64,000 nucleotides of DNA from Nitrincola tapanii (GTDB taxonomy: Bacteria > Pseudomonadota > Gammaproteobacteria > Pseudomonadales > Balneatricaceae): assembly GCF_008368715.1 (NCBI RefSeq), contig NZ_SMRS01000003.1:248001-312000 (forward strand). The letters are read 5' to 3'. The notes beneath the pieces were generated by a model. That model saw only the letters and a program-made list of their open reading frames with translations, ran no database searches and was not told where the DNA came from. Positions 55,332 through 64,000 of the stretch are shown in pieces (the first letter of the stretch is position 1; the number at the start of each line of letters is the position of its first letter). The translations under genes and the position numbers were made by a program.

Positions 55332-56192
55332 ATGATCTGGTTTGAGTTACTCCCCGCGCAGTCCTTGCTGGCTGTCGCGCTCACCTTTGTTTTTAGCCTA
55401 CTGATTGGCAGCTTTTTAAATGTTGTGATCTATCGCCTACCCATCATGATGGAGCGCGAATGGCAGGCGGCTCTGGAAGACAGTCACGCCGCAGGCGAGA
55501 CGGCGAAGGCGGAGTCAACTTTTAACCTCGCGACGCCACGCTCCGCCTGCCGCAACTGTGGTCATCAAATTGCCTGGTATGAAAACATCCCACTGTTGAG
55601 CTGGCTTTGGCTGAAAGGACGTTGCAGTGCGTGTCAAACACCGATTTCGATGCGTTATCCGTGCGTCGAACTCTTAAGCGCCCTTCTGGTTGCGATTATC
55701 GTCTGGCAATTTGGGTTAAATACCCTTTCCATTTCACTGATGTTGTTGACTTGGGCCTTAATTACCCTCTCTTTTATCGATATCGACCACCATCTTCTAC
55801 CCGATGCGATCACCTTGCCATTACTCTGGTTGGGATTGTTGCTAAATAGCTTTGAGCTGTTTACACGACTGGATGATGCGGTTTGGGGTGCTGCGCTGGG
55901 CTACCTCATCCTCTGGGGGGTTTACTGGCTGTTTAAGCTCATTACGGGCAAGGAAGGAATGGGGTATGGAGACTTTAAGCTGCTAGCAGCTCTAGGGGCC
56001 TGGGGCGGTGTCGCCACCTTACCTCTTGTCATCCTTTTCTCATCTGTAGCAGGCGTGTTACTGGCCGGACTTTTAATTCTGTTACGCAAACATGATGCCG
56101 CCAATCCTCTGCCCTTTGGCCCCTATTTAGCGATTGCGGGCTGGGTTGCCATCCTGTGGGGCGGCCCCATCGTCACCTGGTACCTGGGTTAA
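55332..56192 (+). CDS. pilD: Prepilin peptidase PilD
   Basis: A 286-residue membrane aspartyl protease that cleaves and N-methylates type IV prepilins and pseudopilins. The zinc-binding cysteines are in CRNCGHQIAWYENIPLLSW and CSACQTPIS near residues 76-112. The two active aspartates are in FIDIDHHLLPDAI near 150 and MGYGDFKLLAALGAW near 215 (GxGDxK). About eight hydrophobic segments. Start at the ATG at 55332; the TTG directly before it fits AGGA spacing better and is an alternative. coaE, usual after pilD in Pseudomonas, is not present. Confidence 0.95.
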   Translation: MIWFELLPAQSLLAVALTFVFSLLIGSFLNVVIYRLPIMMEREWQAALEDSHAAGETAKAESTFNLATPRSACRNCGHQIAWYENIPLLSWLWLKGRCSACQTPISMRYPCVELLSALLVAIIVWQFGLNTLSISLMLLTWALITLSFIDIDHHLLPDAITLPLLWLGLLLNSFELFTRLDDAVWGAALGYLILWGVYWLFKLITGKEGMGYGDFKLLAALGAWGGVATLPLVILFSSVAGVLLAGLLILLRKHDAANPLPFGPYLAIAGWVAILWGGPIVTWYLG

Positions 56193-56219
56193 ATCAGGGA
56201 GCTAAATCAGGGGGTTAAA

Positions 56220-57299
56220 TCAGTGCGGTAGAACTGAGCCCCCGCGCAGCACATTAATATTCACCCAACTGCCCACATCAAAACAATGATGGCTCGGTGC
56301 GATGACACAATACTGCACGCCGTCCTGCTCCAGCGTGTAAAAGTAATCATGCCCACGAAACTCACGGGAAATCACACGCGCCGCCGCATCACAGGTCGGC
56401 GCTGGACTCAAATGCAGATCCTCAGGGCGCAGAGATAAACGCACCTGGCCGACCACACCCGGCTCAATCTGCAGATCCCCCAGTGCCGTTTTGACCAAAC
56501 CATTATCGGCATCCCCATACAGCAGATTTGTATGGCCCAGAAAACGTGCGACAAAGGCGTTAGAGGGATACTGATAAACATGCTGCGGAGTATCCAACTG
56601 CTCCAGACGACCGGCATTCATCACGCCGACCTGATCGGCAAAGGTGAGCGCCTCAGCTTGATCATGGGTCACTAATATCACCGTTGTGCCGGAACGCTTA
56701 AACAACGCCCGCATCTCATTACGTGTCGTTTCACGCAACGAAGCATCCAGATTAGAGAAAGGCTCATCGAGAAGAACCAGATCCGGCTCCGCCGCCAGAG
56801 TACGTGCCAGCGCAACGCGTTGCTGCTGTCCACCTGAAAGCTCATTCGGATAGCGGTTTTCCAAGCCCTGCAACCCCATCAGCTCCAACCAATAACGCGT
56901 CTTGGCCGGACGCTCGCGCTTAGCAAGATGGCGCATGGCAAACGCCACATTCTGCGCAATCGTCATATGCGGGAAGAGTGCATAGTCCTGAAACACAAAA
57001 CCGATTTTGCGTGCCTGAGGTGACAAGCGCGTCACATCCTGGCCTTGCAAAAGAATCTGACCGGAATCCGGCTGCTCGAACCCAGCAATCATGCGCAAGG
57101 TGGTGGTTTTACCACATCCACTCGGACCTAAAAGCGCCAGAATATCGCCCTTATGTAGGGTAAACGAAATGCCGTTGACCGCCGCCCGCTCCCCCTGGCG
57201 AAACAGCTTGGTGAGTTGATTCACCTCTATCTGCACTTCAGGTGAGTGGCGAGGATCTTCGATTTCAACGCCACCCTGACCTAACAGACTTTGACTCAT
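56220..57299 (-). CDS. fbpC: Ferric iron ABC transporter ATP-binding protein
   Basis: A 359-residue ATPase: Walker A GPSGCGKTTTLRMIAGFEQP, Q-loop FVFQDYALFPHMT, signature LSGGQQQRVALARTLAAEPD, Walker B LVLLDEPFSNLD, and a C-terminal TOBE-like regulatory domain (residues about 250-359, VRLSLRPEDLHL). Its size and the TOBE part are those of FbpC. The start ATG at 57299 overlaps the permease stop by four bases (ATGA); the open frame upstream lies in the permease gene. It closes the fbpABC unit. Confidence 0.92.
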   Translation of the reverse strand: MSQSLLGQGGVEIEDPRHSPEVQIEVNQLTKLFRQGERAAVNGISFTLHKGDILALLGPSGCGKTTTLRMIAGFEQPDSGQILLQGQDVTRLSPQARKIGFVFQDYALFPHMTIAQNVAFAMRHLAKRERPAKTRYWLELMGLQGLENRYPNELSGGQQQRVALARTLAAEPDLVLLDEPFSNLDASLRETTRNEMRALFKRSGTTVILVTHDQAEALTFADQVGVMNAGRLEQLDTPQHVYQYPSNAFVARFLGHTNLLYGDADNGLVKTALGDLQIEPGVVGQVRLSLRPEDLHLSPAPTCDAAARVISREFRGHDYFYTLEQDGVQYCVIAPSHHCFDVGSWVNINVLRGGSVLPH

Positions 57300-58906
57300 C
57301 GCGCCCCCTTTTGAGCTTCTCGATTCAGCACCATACCCACGGACAACCCTGAAAATAAGACGATGGCGGCCGCAAAAGGTGCCGCTTCCGCCATCAAGCC
57401 TTCCGTTGTACGCGAAAACACCGTGACCGCCAAGGTCGAGTAACCGGTAGGCGCCAATAAAAAGGTAATAGGTAACTCTTTCATACAGAAAAGGAAAACC
57501 AGCGCCAAAGCCGCCAAGACCGCGCGTCTTAAGCGCGGGAAAACCACATGCCAGAAGGTTGCAGCCGGCGTATAACCCAGTGCATAGGCCGCCTCTTCCG
57601 TACTGGGACGCATCTGTAACAACGCACTGCGGATCGGCCCCATAGCCAAGGCCAGGGTAGCAATCGTCCAAGCAATGATGAGTAAACCTAGAGTCTGGTA
57701 GAAGAAGAAGGCGGTCTGCAAGGCAAAAAACACCATCGCCAACCCCAGGGTTAAAGGAGGCAAGGCATAGCCTATATAAGCACTCCGTTCCAGCAGGCGC
57801 GTCACGCTAGACGGATAACGCACCGACAGGAAACACAAAGGCAAAGCCAAAACGACCGCGAGCAGCGCGGCTGGCATAGCCGCTAAAGCGGAATGCATGA
57901 AGGTCACGGGCACCTGCCAAAACACACTGATATCCGGTGGTGCCAAGAACAACCAATAGCCCAGCATCGCCACCGGCATCCCGATTGAAGCCATAAACAC
58001 AAAGGCCACATAGAGCCAAGCCAAGGGTTGCCAAGCTCCCAGAGGCTTCGGAGAAACCGCACGCCCGACACCACTTCCGACACTGGCTAAGCGTTTACGC
58101 TTGAGCACATAGGCTTCCATCAACAGAAACATCCCGGCGAGAGCCAAGAGCATTATGCTTAACCAAGCCGCATAGATACGATCAAAAGCACCGGAATACT
58201 GAGTGAAAATCGCATAGCTGAAGGCTTCATAGCGCATAAGCGCCACCGCCCCAAAATCCCCAAGCACATACAAGCCCACCACCAGATAACCCGCTAAAAT
58301 CGCAGGCAAAAGGTGGGGCAGTATCACTTTCAACAACACCTCCCAACGCGAATATCCCAAACTCTGCGCACTTTCTTCCAGAGAGGTATCCAGCCCCATT
58401 AAAGCCGCACGCAAATTCAGAAAGAGGTAAGGAAAGGTGTACAGAGACAAGGCCCAGACTGCCCCCCAATAACCCGAAATATTAGCGATGCGGATACCAA
58501 AAAGCTGTGAAAGCACACCCAGGTTGCCACCAATCCCCAACAAGGCATAGGCCATGACATAACCCGGCACGGCTAAGGGCACCACGGCTAACACCGTCAA
58601 CCAACCTTTAGCCGCAATCGTGGTTCGAGTGACCAACCAAGCCAAGGGGAAGGCCAAAAAGCTACAAATCATCAGAACCCCTGCCGTTAACAGCAAAGTA
58701 TTCCATAGCAACTCTAGATTACGCGGACGAAAAACCAGCTCAAGCAACTGATCCGGCTGTGCCTGACCGGCACGCACGAAAAGATAAACAAGCGGAATGA
58801 ACATGCAGACCGCTACAAAAATAGCGGGCACGAGAAGAAAAATAGGCGGCCGTTTGCGTAATAATAATGGGCCGGTTGAACTGATTTGGGCGTCTGGGTG
58901 ACTCAT
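57296..58906 (-). CDS. fbpB: Ferric iron ABC transporter permease
   Basis: A 536-residue fused permease with two BPD_transp_1 halves and about twelve hydrophobic segments. The two EAA loops are ESAQSLGYSRWEVLLKVILPHLLP near residue 190 and EEAAYALGYTPAATFWHVVFPRLRR near 455 (each quoted in part), as expected of FbpB, which forms a channel from one chain. It follows fbpA after 137 bases with an attenuator-like hairpin between. Confidence 0.93.
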   Translation of the reverse strand: MSHPDAQISSTGPLLLRKRPPIFLLVPAIFVAVCMFIPLVYLFVRAGQAQPDQLLELVFRPRNLELLWNTLLLTAGVLMICSFLAFPLAWLVTRTTIAAKGWLTVLAVVPLAVPGYVMAYALLGIGGNLGVLSQLFGIRIANISGYWGAVWALSLYTFPYLFLNLRAALMGLDTSLEESAQSLGYSRWEVLLKVILPHLLPAILAGYLVVGLYVLGDFGAVALMRYEAFSYAIFTQYSGAFDRIYAAWLSIMLLALAGMFLLMEAYVLKRKRLASVGSGVGRAVSPKPLGAWQPLAWLYVAFVFMASIGMPVAMLGYWLFLAPPDISVFWQVPVTFMHSALAAMPAALLAVVLALPLCFLSVRYPSSVTRLLERSAYIGYALPPLTLGLAMVFFALQTAFFFYQTLGLLIIAWTIATLALAMGPIRSALLQMRPSTEEAAYALGYTPAATFWHVVFPRLRRAVLAALALVFLFCMKELPITFLLAPTGYSTLAVTVFSRTTEGLMAEAAPFAAAIVLFSGLSVGMVLNREAQKGAR

Positions 58907-59008
58907 TACTGCTCACTGTAGCCGAAATAAAAAACGCCCCAAGATGTCACCATCTCTAAAAAAGCAAAAGCCAATGCCGAAGACACTGGCTTGAGTAACA
59001 CTTTTAAA

Positions 59009-59037
59009 CTCCAGAGCTAGGGGCAAAAGCTCTAGAG
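59009..59037 (-). terminator. Attenuator-like hairpin between fbpA and fbpB
   Basis: On the minus strand CTCTAGAGCT (59028-59037) pairs with AGCTCTGGAG (59009-59018) with one mismatch, followed by TTTAAAAG. It lies just after the fbpA stop codon. A partial terminator here would give more binding protein than permease, a common need of such transporters. It is weak as a full stop. Confidence 0.6.
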
Positions 59038-59043
59038 TCAAAC

Positions 59044-60042
59044 TTACAGCATATTCGCATCACGCAGCAGCTTCAGAGTGCCTTCTAGATCAGCCAGGGC
59101 ATCCAGATCAATCTCAGGTGCCAGCTCTAACAGATCATCCAGCTCCCCCATCACAGGGTTAGCGATGATACCGGGAACCACTGGATACTCGCTCACCGAA
59201 GAGACGAAGTACTGCTGTGCCGCAGGTGATAACATGTACTCGACGAATTTCTGAGCTTCTGCTTTGTTTTTGCTGCTTTTCAGGACACCGATACCGGCCA
59301 CATTCACCAGGTTACCGATATCGCCTTTCGCAAAATACGCCTGTTTGGCTGGGAATTCTGGATTAAAGGCCACAAAGCGAGGCAAATAATAATTATTTAC
59401 CAGTGCAAAGTCTATCTCACCATCACCAATTGCCTGTACCTGAGTCGTATTGTTGCGGTAGACCTTAGGCTCATTGGCCTTCAAGCCTTTCAGCCACTCC
59501 AGCGTTTTCGCATCGCCGTGCTGTACACGCATCGCCGTCACAAAGGATTGGAACCCGCCATTCGTCGGCGCATAACCTATGCGGCCTTTATACTTCGCAT
59601 CGGTCAGATCAAAAATAGAAGCAGGAATCTCCGCTTCACTGGCACGCTCAGTCGAATAAGCGATCACACGTGAACGACCACTGGCCGCCACCCACTGGCC
59701 TGTTTTACTGGTGAAAATGCCCGGCAGATCTTTATAAATACTCTCTGGCAGTGGCGCTAACAAGCCCGCATTGCTCAAAGCTCCCATCGCGCCGGCATCC
59801 TGACCCCAGTAAACATCGGCTGGTGAGCGTGCCCCCTCCTCCTGGAGCAAGACCGCTAGCTGCGCTGTATCACCGTAACGCACATTAACTTTAATGCCGC
59901 TTTCTTTTTCAAACTGCTGAATGATCGGCTGCACCATGGCCTCACCACGGCCTGAATACAACGTCAAGCTGGACGCCGATGCCAAAGGCGCCAACACCAT
60001 TGAACCCATAAGAGCCAAACCGGCCAGGATTTTCTTCTGCAT
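59044..60042 (-). CDS. fbpA: Ferric iron-binding periplasmic protein
   Basis: A 332-residue SBP with a signal peptide (residues 1-23, ending ASASS). The mature start SLTLYSGRGEAMVQPIIQQF and the pattern GYAPTNGGFQSFVTAMR are typical of Fe3+-binding FutA/FbpA proteins, and the twin tyrosines in FALVNNYYLPRF near residue 215 are the ferric ligands. A good promoter with a Fur-like site lies about 50 bases upstream. Confidence 0.94.
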   Translation of the reverse strand: MQKKILAGLALMGSMVLAPLASASSLTLYSGRGEAMVQPIIQQFEKESGIKVNVRYGDTAQLAVLLQEEGARSPADVYWGQDAGAMGALSNAGLLAPLPESIYKDLPGIFTSKTGQWVAASGRSRVIAYSTERASEAEIPASIFDLTDAKYKGRIGYAPTNGGFQSFVTAMRVQHGDAKTLEWLKGLKANEPKVYRNNTTQVQAIGDGEIDFALVNNYYLPRFVAFNPEFPAKQAYFAKGDIGNLVNVAGIGVLKSSKNKAEAQKFVEYMLSPAAQQYFVSSVSEYPVVPGIIANPVMGELDDLLELAPEIDLDALADLEGTLKLLRDANML

Positions 60043-60090
60043 GATTTATCCTTACTACGAGGGTTGATTAACACATTACGTCTTAAAAAC

Positions 60091-60109
60091 AATAACCGGA
60101 ATTATTCTC
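60091..60109 (-). promoter_or_regulatory. Possible Fur box overlapping the fbpA -10 region
   Basis: On the minus strand GAGAATAATTCCGGTTATT matches the 19-base Fur consensus at 11 positions. It overlaps the -10 box and start point of the fbpA promoter, where Fur repression would work. The match alone is modest; the iron transport context lends support. Confidence 0.4.
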
Positions 60110-60129
60110 ACTTATATTGCGCCCGTCAA
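60101..60129 (-). promoter_or_regulatory. Sigma-70 promoter of fbpABC
   Basis: On the minus strand TTGACG (60124-60129) and AATAAT (60101-60106) are exactly 17 bases apart, ten of twelve consensus positions. The start would lie near 60094, about 50 bases before the fbpA start codon. Confidence 0.8.
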
Positions 60130-60395
60130 GCGCAAGTGAGATTGATTTTTATTTAAATTAAACTATTGGTACAGCAAGCAGGATCAATTCAATCTATTAG
60201 ATGCCGAAGATCTGCATCTTAGACGCTTCGTCTTTAGCCATTGGTCTATAGAATGACGGTATAAAGTTCTAGTCACTTTCTGTAGAATACCGCCTGTAGT
60301 TTTTTTACTAGAAAAGAATAATTCGTGCCAAAACGAGCATAATAACGCCTTAGTTTCCAACCACAGGCACTCAGCCATGCAACTTGGGGAATAAA
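60130..60395. other. Divergent intergenic region fbpA/icd
   Basis: This stretch should hold the promoter of icd. Several AT-rich -10-like boxes are visible (TATAGAAT near 60248, TAGAAT near 60282), but none has a well-spaced -35 box. A ribosome site GGGGAAT lies before the icd start. A 76-codon frame on the minus strand covers the region but has no support. Nothing else is recognised. Confidence 0.4.
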
Positions 60396-62630
60396 ATGAC
60401 AGATAAGAGTCCAAAAATTATCTACACTCTGACCGATGAAGCACCTGCGCTTGCTACCGCATCTCTGCTTCCTATCATCAGAACCTTCACCGCTCCAGCC
60501 GGCATCAGTGTAGAAACCAGTGATATTTCCGTTGCAGCCCGTATTCTTGCAACCTTCCCCGAATACCTCAGCGAAGATCAGCGTGTTGTCGATACTCTAG
60601 CTGAACTGGGCGAAATGACCCACGATCCGCACGCCAACATCATCAAACTGCCTAACGTCAGCGCCTCCATTCCACAGTTAAAGGCAGCGATTGCTGAACT
60701 CCAGTCTCAGGGCTACAAAATACCGTCTTACCCAGATGAGCCTGCAACCGACGCTGAACGTGACATCCAGGGCCGTTATGCCAAGATCCTCGGCTCTGCC
60801 GTCAACCCCGTTCTGCGTCAGGGTAACTCCGACCGTCGCGCACCGGCTGCAGTAAAAGCCTATGCGCGTAAATTCCCTCACTCTATGGGGAAATGGAGTG
60901 CTGCGTCGCGCTCCCATGCTGCTTATATGAAAGGTGGCGATTTCTACTCTAGCGAGCAATCCATCACTCTGCCGGAAGAAACCGACGTGCGTATCGAGTT
61001 TGTCGGTCAAGACGGCAAGGTCGAAGTGAAAAAAGAACTGCACCTGGAGAAAGGTGAAGTTCTGGACTCTATGTTCATGAGCGCTAAAGCGCTGCGCAAA
61101 TTCTTCGAAGACACGCTGGAAGATTGCCGTGAAACCGGCGTGATGTGGTCACTGCACGTTAAAGCCACCATGATGAAGGTGTCTCACCCTATCGTATTTG
61201 GTCACGCAGTAACCGTTTTCTACAAAGATCTGTTCGAAAAACACGGCAAGCTGTTTGAAGAACTGGGCGTCAATCCAAACAACGGTTTGAGCAGCGTCTA
61301 CGACAAGATCAAAGCTCTGCCAGATTCTCAGCAGGAAGAGATCCTCAAAGACATTCACGCCTGCTATGCCAATCGTCCAGAAATGGCGATGGTGGATTCT
61401 GTTAAAGGTATCACCAACCTGCACATTCCAAGTGACGTGATCGTTGATGCTTCTATGCCAGCAATGATTCGTAACTCTGGTCAGATGTGGGGCCCGGATG
61501 GCAAGGCTAAAGATACTAAAGCCGTGATGCCAGAAAGTACCTATGCACGCATCTATCAGGAAATGATCAACTTCTGCAAAACCAACGGCGCGTTTGATCC
61601 GACTACTATGGGCACCGTACCTAACGTAGGTCTGATGGCGATGAAAGCAGAAGAGTACGGCTCACACGACAAAACCTATGAACTGAAAGCCGACGGCATC
61701 ATGCGTGTTGTCGATGCCAAAGACGGCAGCGTGCTGATGCAGCACAAGGTTGAGAAAGGCGACATCTGGCGTGCCTGCCAGACTAAAGACGCAGCGATCC
61801 GTGACTGGGTTAAACTGGCGGTAACACGTTCACGTCAATCCAACACCCCTGCGATCTTCTGGCTGGACAAAGAGCGTGCGCACGATGCTCAGCTGCGTCT
61901 GAAAGTCGAAGCTTACCTGAAAGAGCACGACACCACAGGCTTGGATATCCGTATTAACTCTTACATCCCTGCGATCCGTCGCACGATGGAGCGTTTGATC
62001 CGTGGTAAAGACACCATCTCTGTTACCGGTAACGTACTGCGTGATTACCTGACCGACCTCTTCCCAATCATGGAACTGGGCACTTCAGCGAAAATGCTGT
62101 CTATCGTGCCGATGTTGGCCGGTGGTGGCATGTACGAAACCGGTGCAGGCGGTTCCGCACCTAAGCACGTACAGCAGCTGGTTGAAGAAAACCACCTGCG
62201 TTGGGATTCACTGGGTGAGTTCCTGGCCCTAGCCGTTTCCCTGGAAGAGCTGGGCATCAAAGAAAACAACCCACGCGCTAAAGTCCTGGCCAAGGCCTTG
62301 GATAAAGCCACGGAAAAACTGCTGGAGAACAACAAGTCTCCATCACGTCGTACCGGCGAGCTGGACAACCGTGGCAGCCACTTCTACCTAGCCATGTACT
62401 GGGCGCAGGAAGTGGCAGCTCAGGACGATGATGCAGAACTGAAAGCCAAGTTTGCACCTCTGGCGCAAACGCTGACTGAAAACGAAGCGAAAATCGTTGA
62501 AGAGCTGAATGCGGTTCAAGGCAAGCCTGCGGATATCGGGGGTTACTACCACGCTGACCCAGAAAAAACCAAAGCGGTTATGCGTCCAAGCGCTACATTG
62601 AATGCCGCACTGGCGAGCATGAAAGGCTAA
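60396..62630 (+). CDS. icd: NADP-dependent isocitrate dehydrogenase, monomeric type
   Basis: Oxidises isocitrate to 2-oxoglutarate in the TCA cycle with NADP. The 744-residue length and pattern mark the monomeric IDH-II family (as in Azotobacter and Vibrio), unrelated in length to dimeric Icd (about 416). Typical parts are [21 protein letters not shown] near residue 135, [20 protein letters not shown] near 345 and the end [15 protein letters not shown]. The start at 60396 ([10 protein letters not shown]) has GGGGAAT upstream. A strong terminator follows. Confidence 0.97.
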   Translation: MTDKSPKIIYTLTDEAPALATASLLPIIRTFTAPAGISVETSDISVAARILATFPEYLSEDQRVVDTLAELGEMTHDPHANIIKLPNVSASIPQLKAAIAELQSQGYKIPSYPDEPATDAERDIQGRYAKILGSAVNPVLRQGNSDRRAPAAVKAYARKFPHSMGKWSAASRSHAAYMKGGDFYSSEQSITLPEETDVRIEFVGQDGKVEVKKELHLEKGEVLDSMFMSAKALRKFFEDTLEDCRETGVMWSLHVKATMMKVSHPIVFGHAVTVFYKDLFEKHGKLFEELGVNPNNGLSSVYDKIKALPDSQQEEILKDIHACYANRPEMAMVDSVKGITNLHIPSDVIVDASMPAMIRNSGQMWGPDGKAKDTKAVMPESTYARIYQEMINFCKTNGAFDPTTMGTVPNVGLMAMKAEEYGSHDKTYELKADGIMRVVDAKDGSVLMQHKVEKGDIWRACQTKDAAIRDWVKLAVTRSRQSNTPAIFWLDKERAHDAQLRLKVEAYLKEHDTTGLDIRINSYIPAIRRTMERLIRGKDTISVTGNVLRDYLTDLFPIMELGTSAKMLSIVPMLAGGGMYETGAGGSAPKHVQQLVEENHLRWDSLGEFLALAVSLEELGIKENNPRAKVLAKALDKATEKLLENNKSPSRRTGELDNRGSHFYLAMYWAQEVAAQDDDAELKAKFAPLAQTLTENEAKIVEELNAVQGKPADIGGYYHADPEKTKAVMRPSATLNAALASMKG

Positions 62631-62656
62631 GCAACTGCCTTGCTCTTAAACAAAAC

Positions 62657-62692
62657 AAAAAGGGCCCGGTCGTAAGACCCGGCCCTTTTTTT
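62657..62692 (+). terminator. Rho-independent terminator after icd
   Basis: AAAAAGGGCC and GGCCCTTTTT flank an inner stem GGT/ACC with a CGTAAG loop, followed by more T. It lies about 27 bases after the icd stop. Its A-rich left side lets it act also on the convergent channel gene. Confidence 0.95.
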
Positions 62693-62742
62693 GTGAACTT
62701 GATTCAGATTAAGCACCCCTTCTGAAAAGCAGGCGCCCACGA

Positions 62743-64000
62743 CTAACGCAAGGCTGGCAACTCCACTTCGGGGCGTGAAGTCGGTAGATCTCGAATATGT
62801 AGATCCATCTGCGGAAACGCGATCTCAATCCCCTTCTCACGAAACGCCTTCAATATTTGTACGTTCAAAGCACTGGTTGTCACTAAGCGATCCTTCATCT
62901 GATCCACGTAGACGCGCAACTCAAAGTTCAACGTACTGTCAGCAAAACGCACAAAATACGCAGAAGGACCCGGCTCATCAAGCGTGAGTGGATGTTCACG
63001 TGCTATTTGCAACAGAATCTCCATCACCTGCTCGGGATCTGAGCTATAACTCACCCCAATTGGGATGACGATACGGGTGATATTGTCACTCAATGTCCAG
63101 TTAATCAGGCGTTCGGTAATAAAGTTCTTATTGGGCACCACCACTTCGCGATTATCCCAATCGATAATCGTGGTGGCACGTGTGCGGATCTTCGAAACCG
63201 TTCCGCTGTACTCGCCAATACTGATGGTATCCCCCACGCGCACAGGTCGTTCAAACAGCATAATCACACCCGAGACAAAGTTGGCGACCACCTCCTGAAG
63301 ACCAAAACCCAAACCCAGGGTGAGGGCTGCCACCATCCACTGCAACTCACTCCAGCGCAAGCCCAAAAGTGAGAAGACCGTGATCACCGCCACCACCGTT
63401 AAGGCATAGCGCATCAAAGTGGTGACAGTATAGCTGTGCGCAGCATCCATCATTTTGCTGCGCGCGAGCAGAATCTCCACCAGCCCCGGAAGGTTGCGCG
63501 CCGCCAAAGTGAACACACCCCCTAGAAACAGGGCTAACAGAAAATCTTGCAGACTAACACGACTGAGAATCTCGGCATCCCCCACCTGGATCGCACGTGA
63601 CCAAAGCGTCACACCATCCAACCAGGTCAGCGCCGGTAAAACACTTGCCCAAACCAAAAAGAGCGCGACCAGAAAACTACTAACCACCGTTGTACGCAAC
63701 AGCGTTCGCGTCTGTAAGTTGATATGCTCAATACTCAAATGCTGATCGGGCAGCTCCACACCACCTTCCGCACCGGTATTCCCACTCTCTTCCGCCGCTT
63801 TAGCCCGCTGCTCACGCATCCGACGAATGCGCAGATGGGTTTCACTCAAGATCAACGCCCGTGCCGCCAGGGAGTAGCCCAACCACACCACCACCATCAT
63901 CACCAGCGTATCCACCACGCGTGGCAAAAGCTCACCAACCGTCAGCAGATAACCGGCAACCACCAGAAGCAGCAGCAAGACAAAGATGCCCGTTGCACCC
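62743..64000 (-). CDS. MscS-family mechanosensitive channel, MscK/MscM-like (partial)
   Basis: The frame is open to the right edge, so only the C-terminal 418 or so residues are seen. About five membrane segments come first, with a charged loop (RIRRMREQRAKAAEE) between them. Then the MscS core: the pore-lining helix GLGFGLQEVVANFVSGVIMLFERPV, the beta domain VGDTISIGEYSGTVSKIRTRATTIIDWDNREVVVPN (in two parts) and the C-terminal alpha/beta part. This membrane domain with extra segments before the MscS pore is that of MscK (KefA) or MscM (YjeP), large channels that release solutes on osmotic downshock. The periplasmic N-terminal part lies outside the window. Confidence 0.9.
   Translation of the reverse strand, partial: GATGIFVLLLLLVVAGYLLTVGELLPRVVDTLVMMVVVWLGYSLAARALILSETHLRIRRMREQRAKAAEESGNTGAEGGVELPDQHLSIEHINLQTRTLLRTTVVSSFLVALFLVWASVLPALTWLDGVTLWSRAIQVGDAEILSRVSLQDFLLALFLGGVFTLAARNLPGLVEILLARSKMMDAAHSYTVTTLMRYALTVVAVITVFSLLGLRWSELQWMVAALTLGLGFGLQEVVANFVSGVIMLFERPVRVGDTISIGEYSGTVSKIRTRATTIIDWDNREVVVPNKNFITERLINWTLSDNITRIVIPIGVSYSSDPEQVMEILLQIAREHPLTLDEPGPSAYFVRFADSTLNFELRVYVDQMKDRLVTTSALNVQILKAFREKGIEIAFPQMDLHIRDLPTSRPEVELPALR

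Noticed and set aside
57300-57671. In-frame N-terminal extension of fbpC by about 124 residues
   Set aside because: It falls wholly inside fbpB in another frame; the normal FbpC start with ATGA overlap is at 57299.
60184-60414. A 76-codon minus-strand frame covering the fbpA/icd gap
   Set aside because: It overlaps the icd start region, has no ribosome site, an unusual composition rich in Cys, Trp and Ser, and no recognisable domain.

Overview
The window reads as a stretch of chromosome from a gammaproteobacterium, most likely of the Oceanospirillales/Pseudomonadales side (Nitrincola/Marinobacterium-like; the genus cannot be fixed from sequence reading alone). Reasons: the rpmF-plsX-fabD-fabG-acpP-fabF-pabC-mltG-tmk-holB-pilZ-tatD order with pilZ beside holB and no fabH, a tusDCBE operon beside yccA, uvrC-pgsA followed by tRNA Gly-Cys-Leu, pilBCD with pilSR, monomeric isocitrate dehydrogenase and ppsA/ppsR. 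Coding density is high. I see no insertion sequence, prophage, CRISPR array or rRNA.

Region 1-3.4 kb (minus strand) is the start of a guanidine-assimilation operon: binding protein, permease, ATPase and the beginning of a DUF1989 (carboxyguanidine deiminase-type) gene that runs off the left edge. Its leader holds a clear guanidine-I (ykkC) riboswitch, and upstream of it I see a sigma-54 promoter (GG-N10-GC) and an NtrC-like enhancer. The layout suggests control by both nitrogen status and guanidine. This is the most interesting piece of the window. 3.6-6.8 kb holds three tRNAs, pgsA, uvrC and a small unknown gene. 7-10.3 kb holds a small membrane protein, a 3-hydroxyisobutyrate-type dehydrogenase, a TlpA-type thioredoxin, mtnN and truC.

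10.4-13.2 kb carries yccA, the sulfur relay genes tusD-C-B-E for 2-thiouridine in tRNA, and a stand-alone cheW. 13.2-26.2 kb is the large minus-strand envelope/fatty-acid block: yceD-rpmF-plsX-fabD-fabG-acpP-fabF-pabC-mltG-tmk-holB-pilZ-tatD, driven by a near-consensus sigma-70 promoter very close to the yceD start codon; maf (yceF type) is divergent, and sppA, a HAD phosphatase and rnk follow. The usual neighbours rne and rluC are absent here.

26.4-45.6 kb is a mixed metabolic and transport region: rraA, a YdiJ-type D-2-hydroxyglutarate dehydrogenase, a secreted MltA-like 3D-domain protein, cvfB, a basic amino acid ABC transporter (ATPase, binding protein, two permeases), a single-chain pyruvate:flavodoxin oxidoreductase (nifJ) overlapping a dihydroorotate dehydrogenase-like gene, an SDR, an orphan sulfate-binding protein, an ion permease, an AmpG-like transporter and a membrane protein of unknown function.

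45.7-64 kb holds ppsA and its divergent regulator ppsR, the pilS-pilR two-component pair divergent from pilB-pilC-pilD (type IV pili), a ferric iron ABC transporter fbpABC with an attenuator-like hairpin after fbpA, monomeric NADP isocitrate dehydrogenase, and the C-terminal part of a large MscS-family mechanosensitive channel cut by the right edge.
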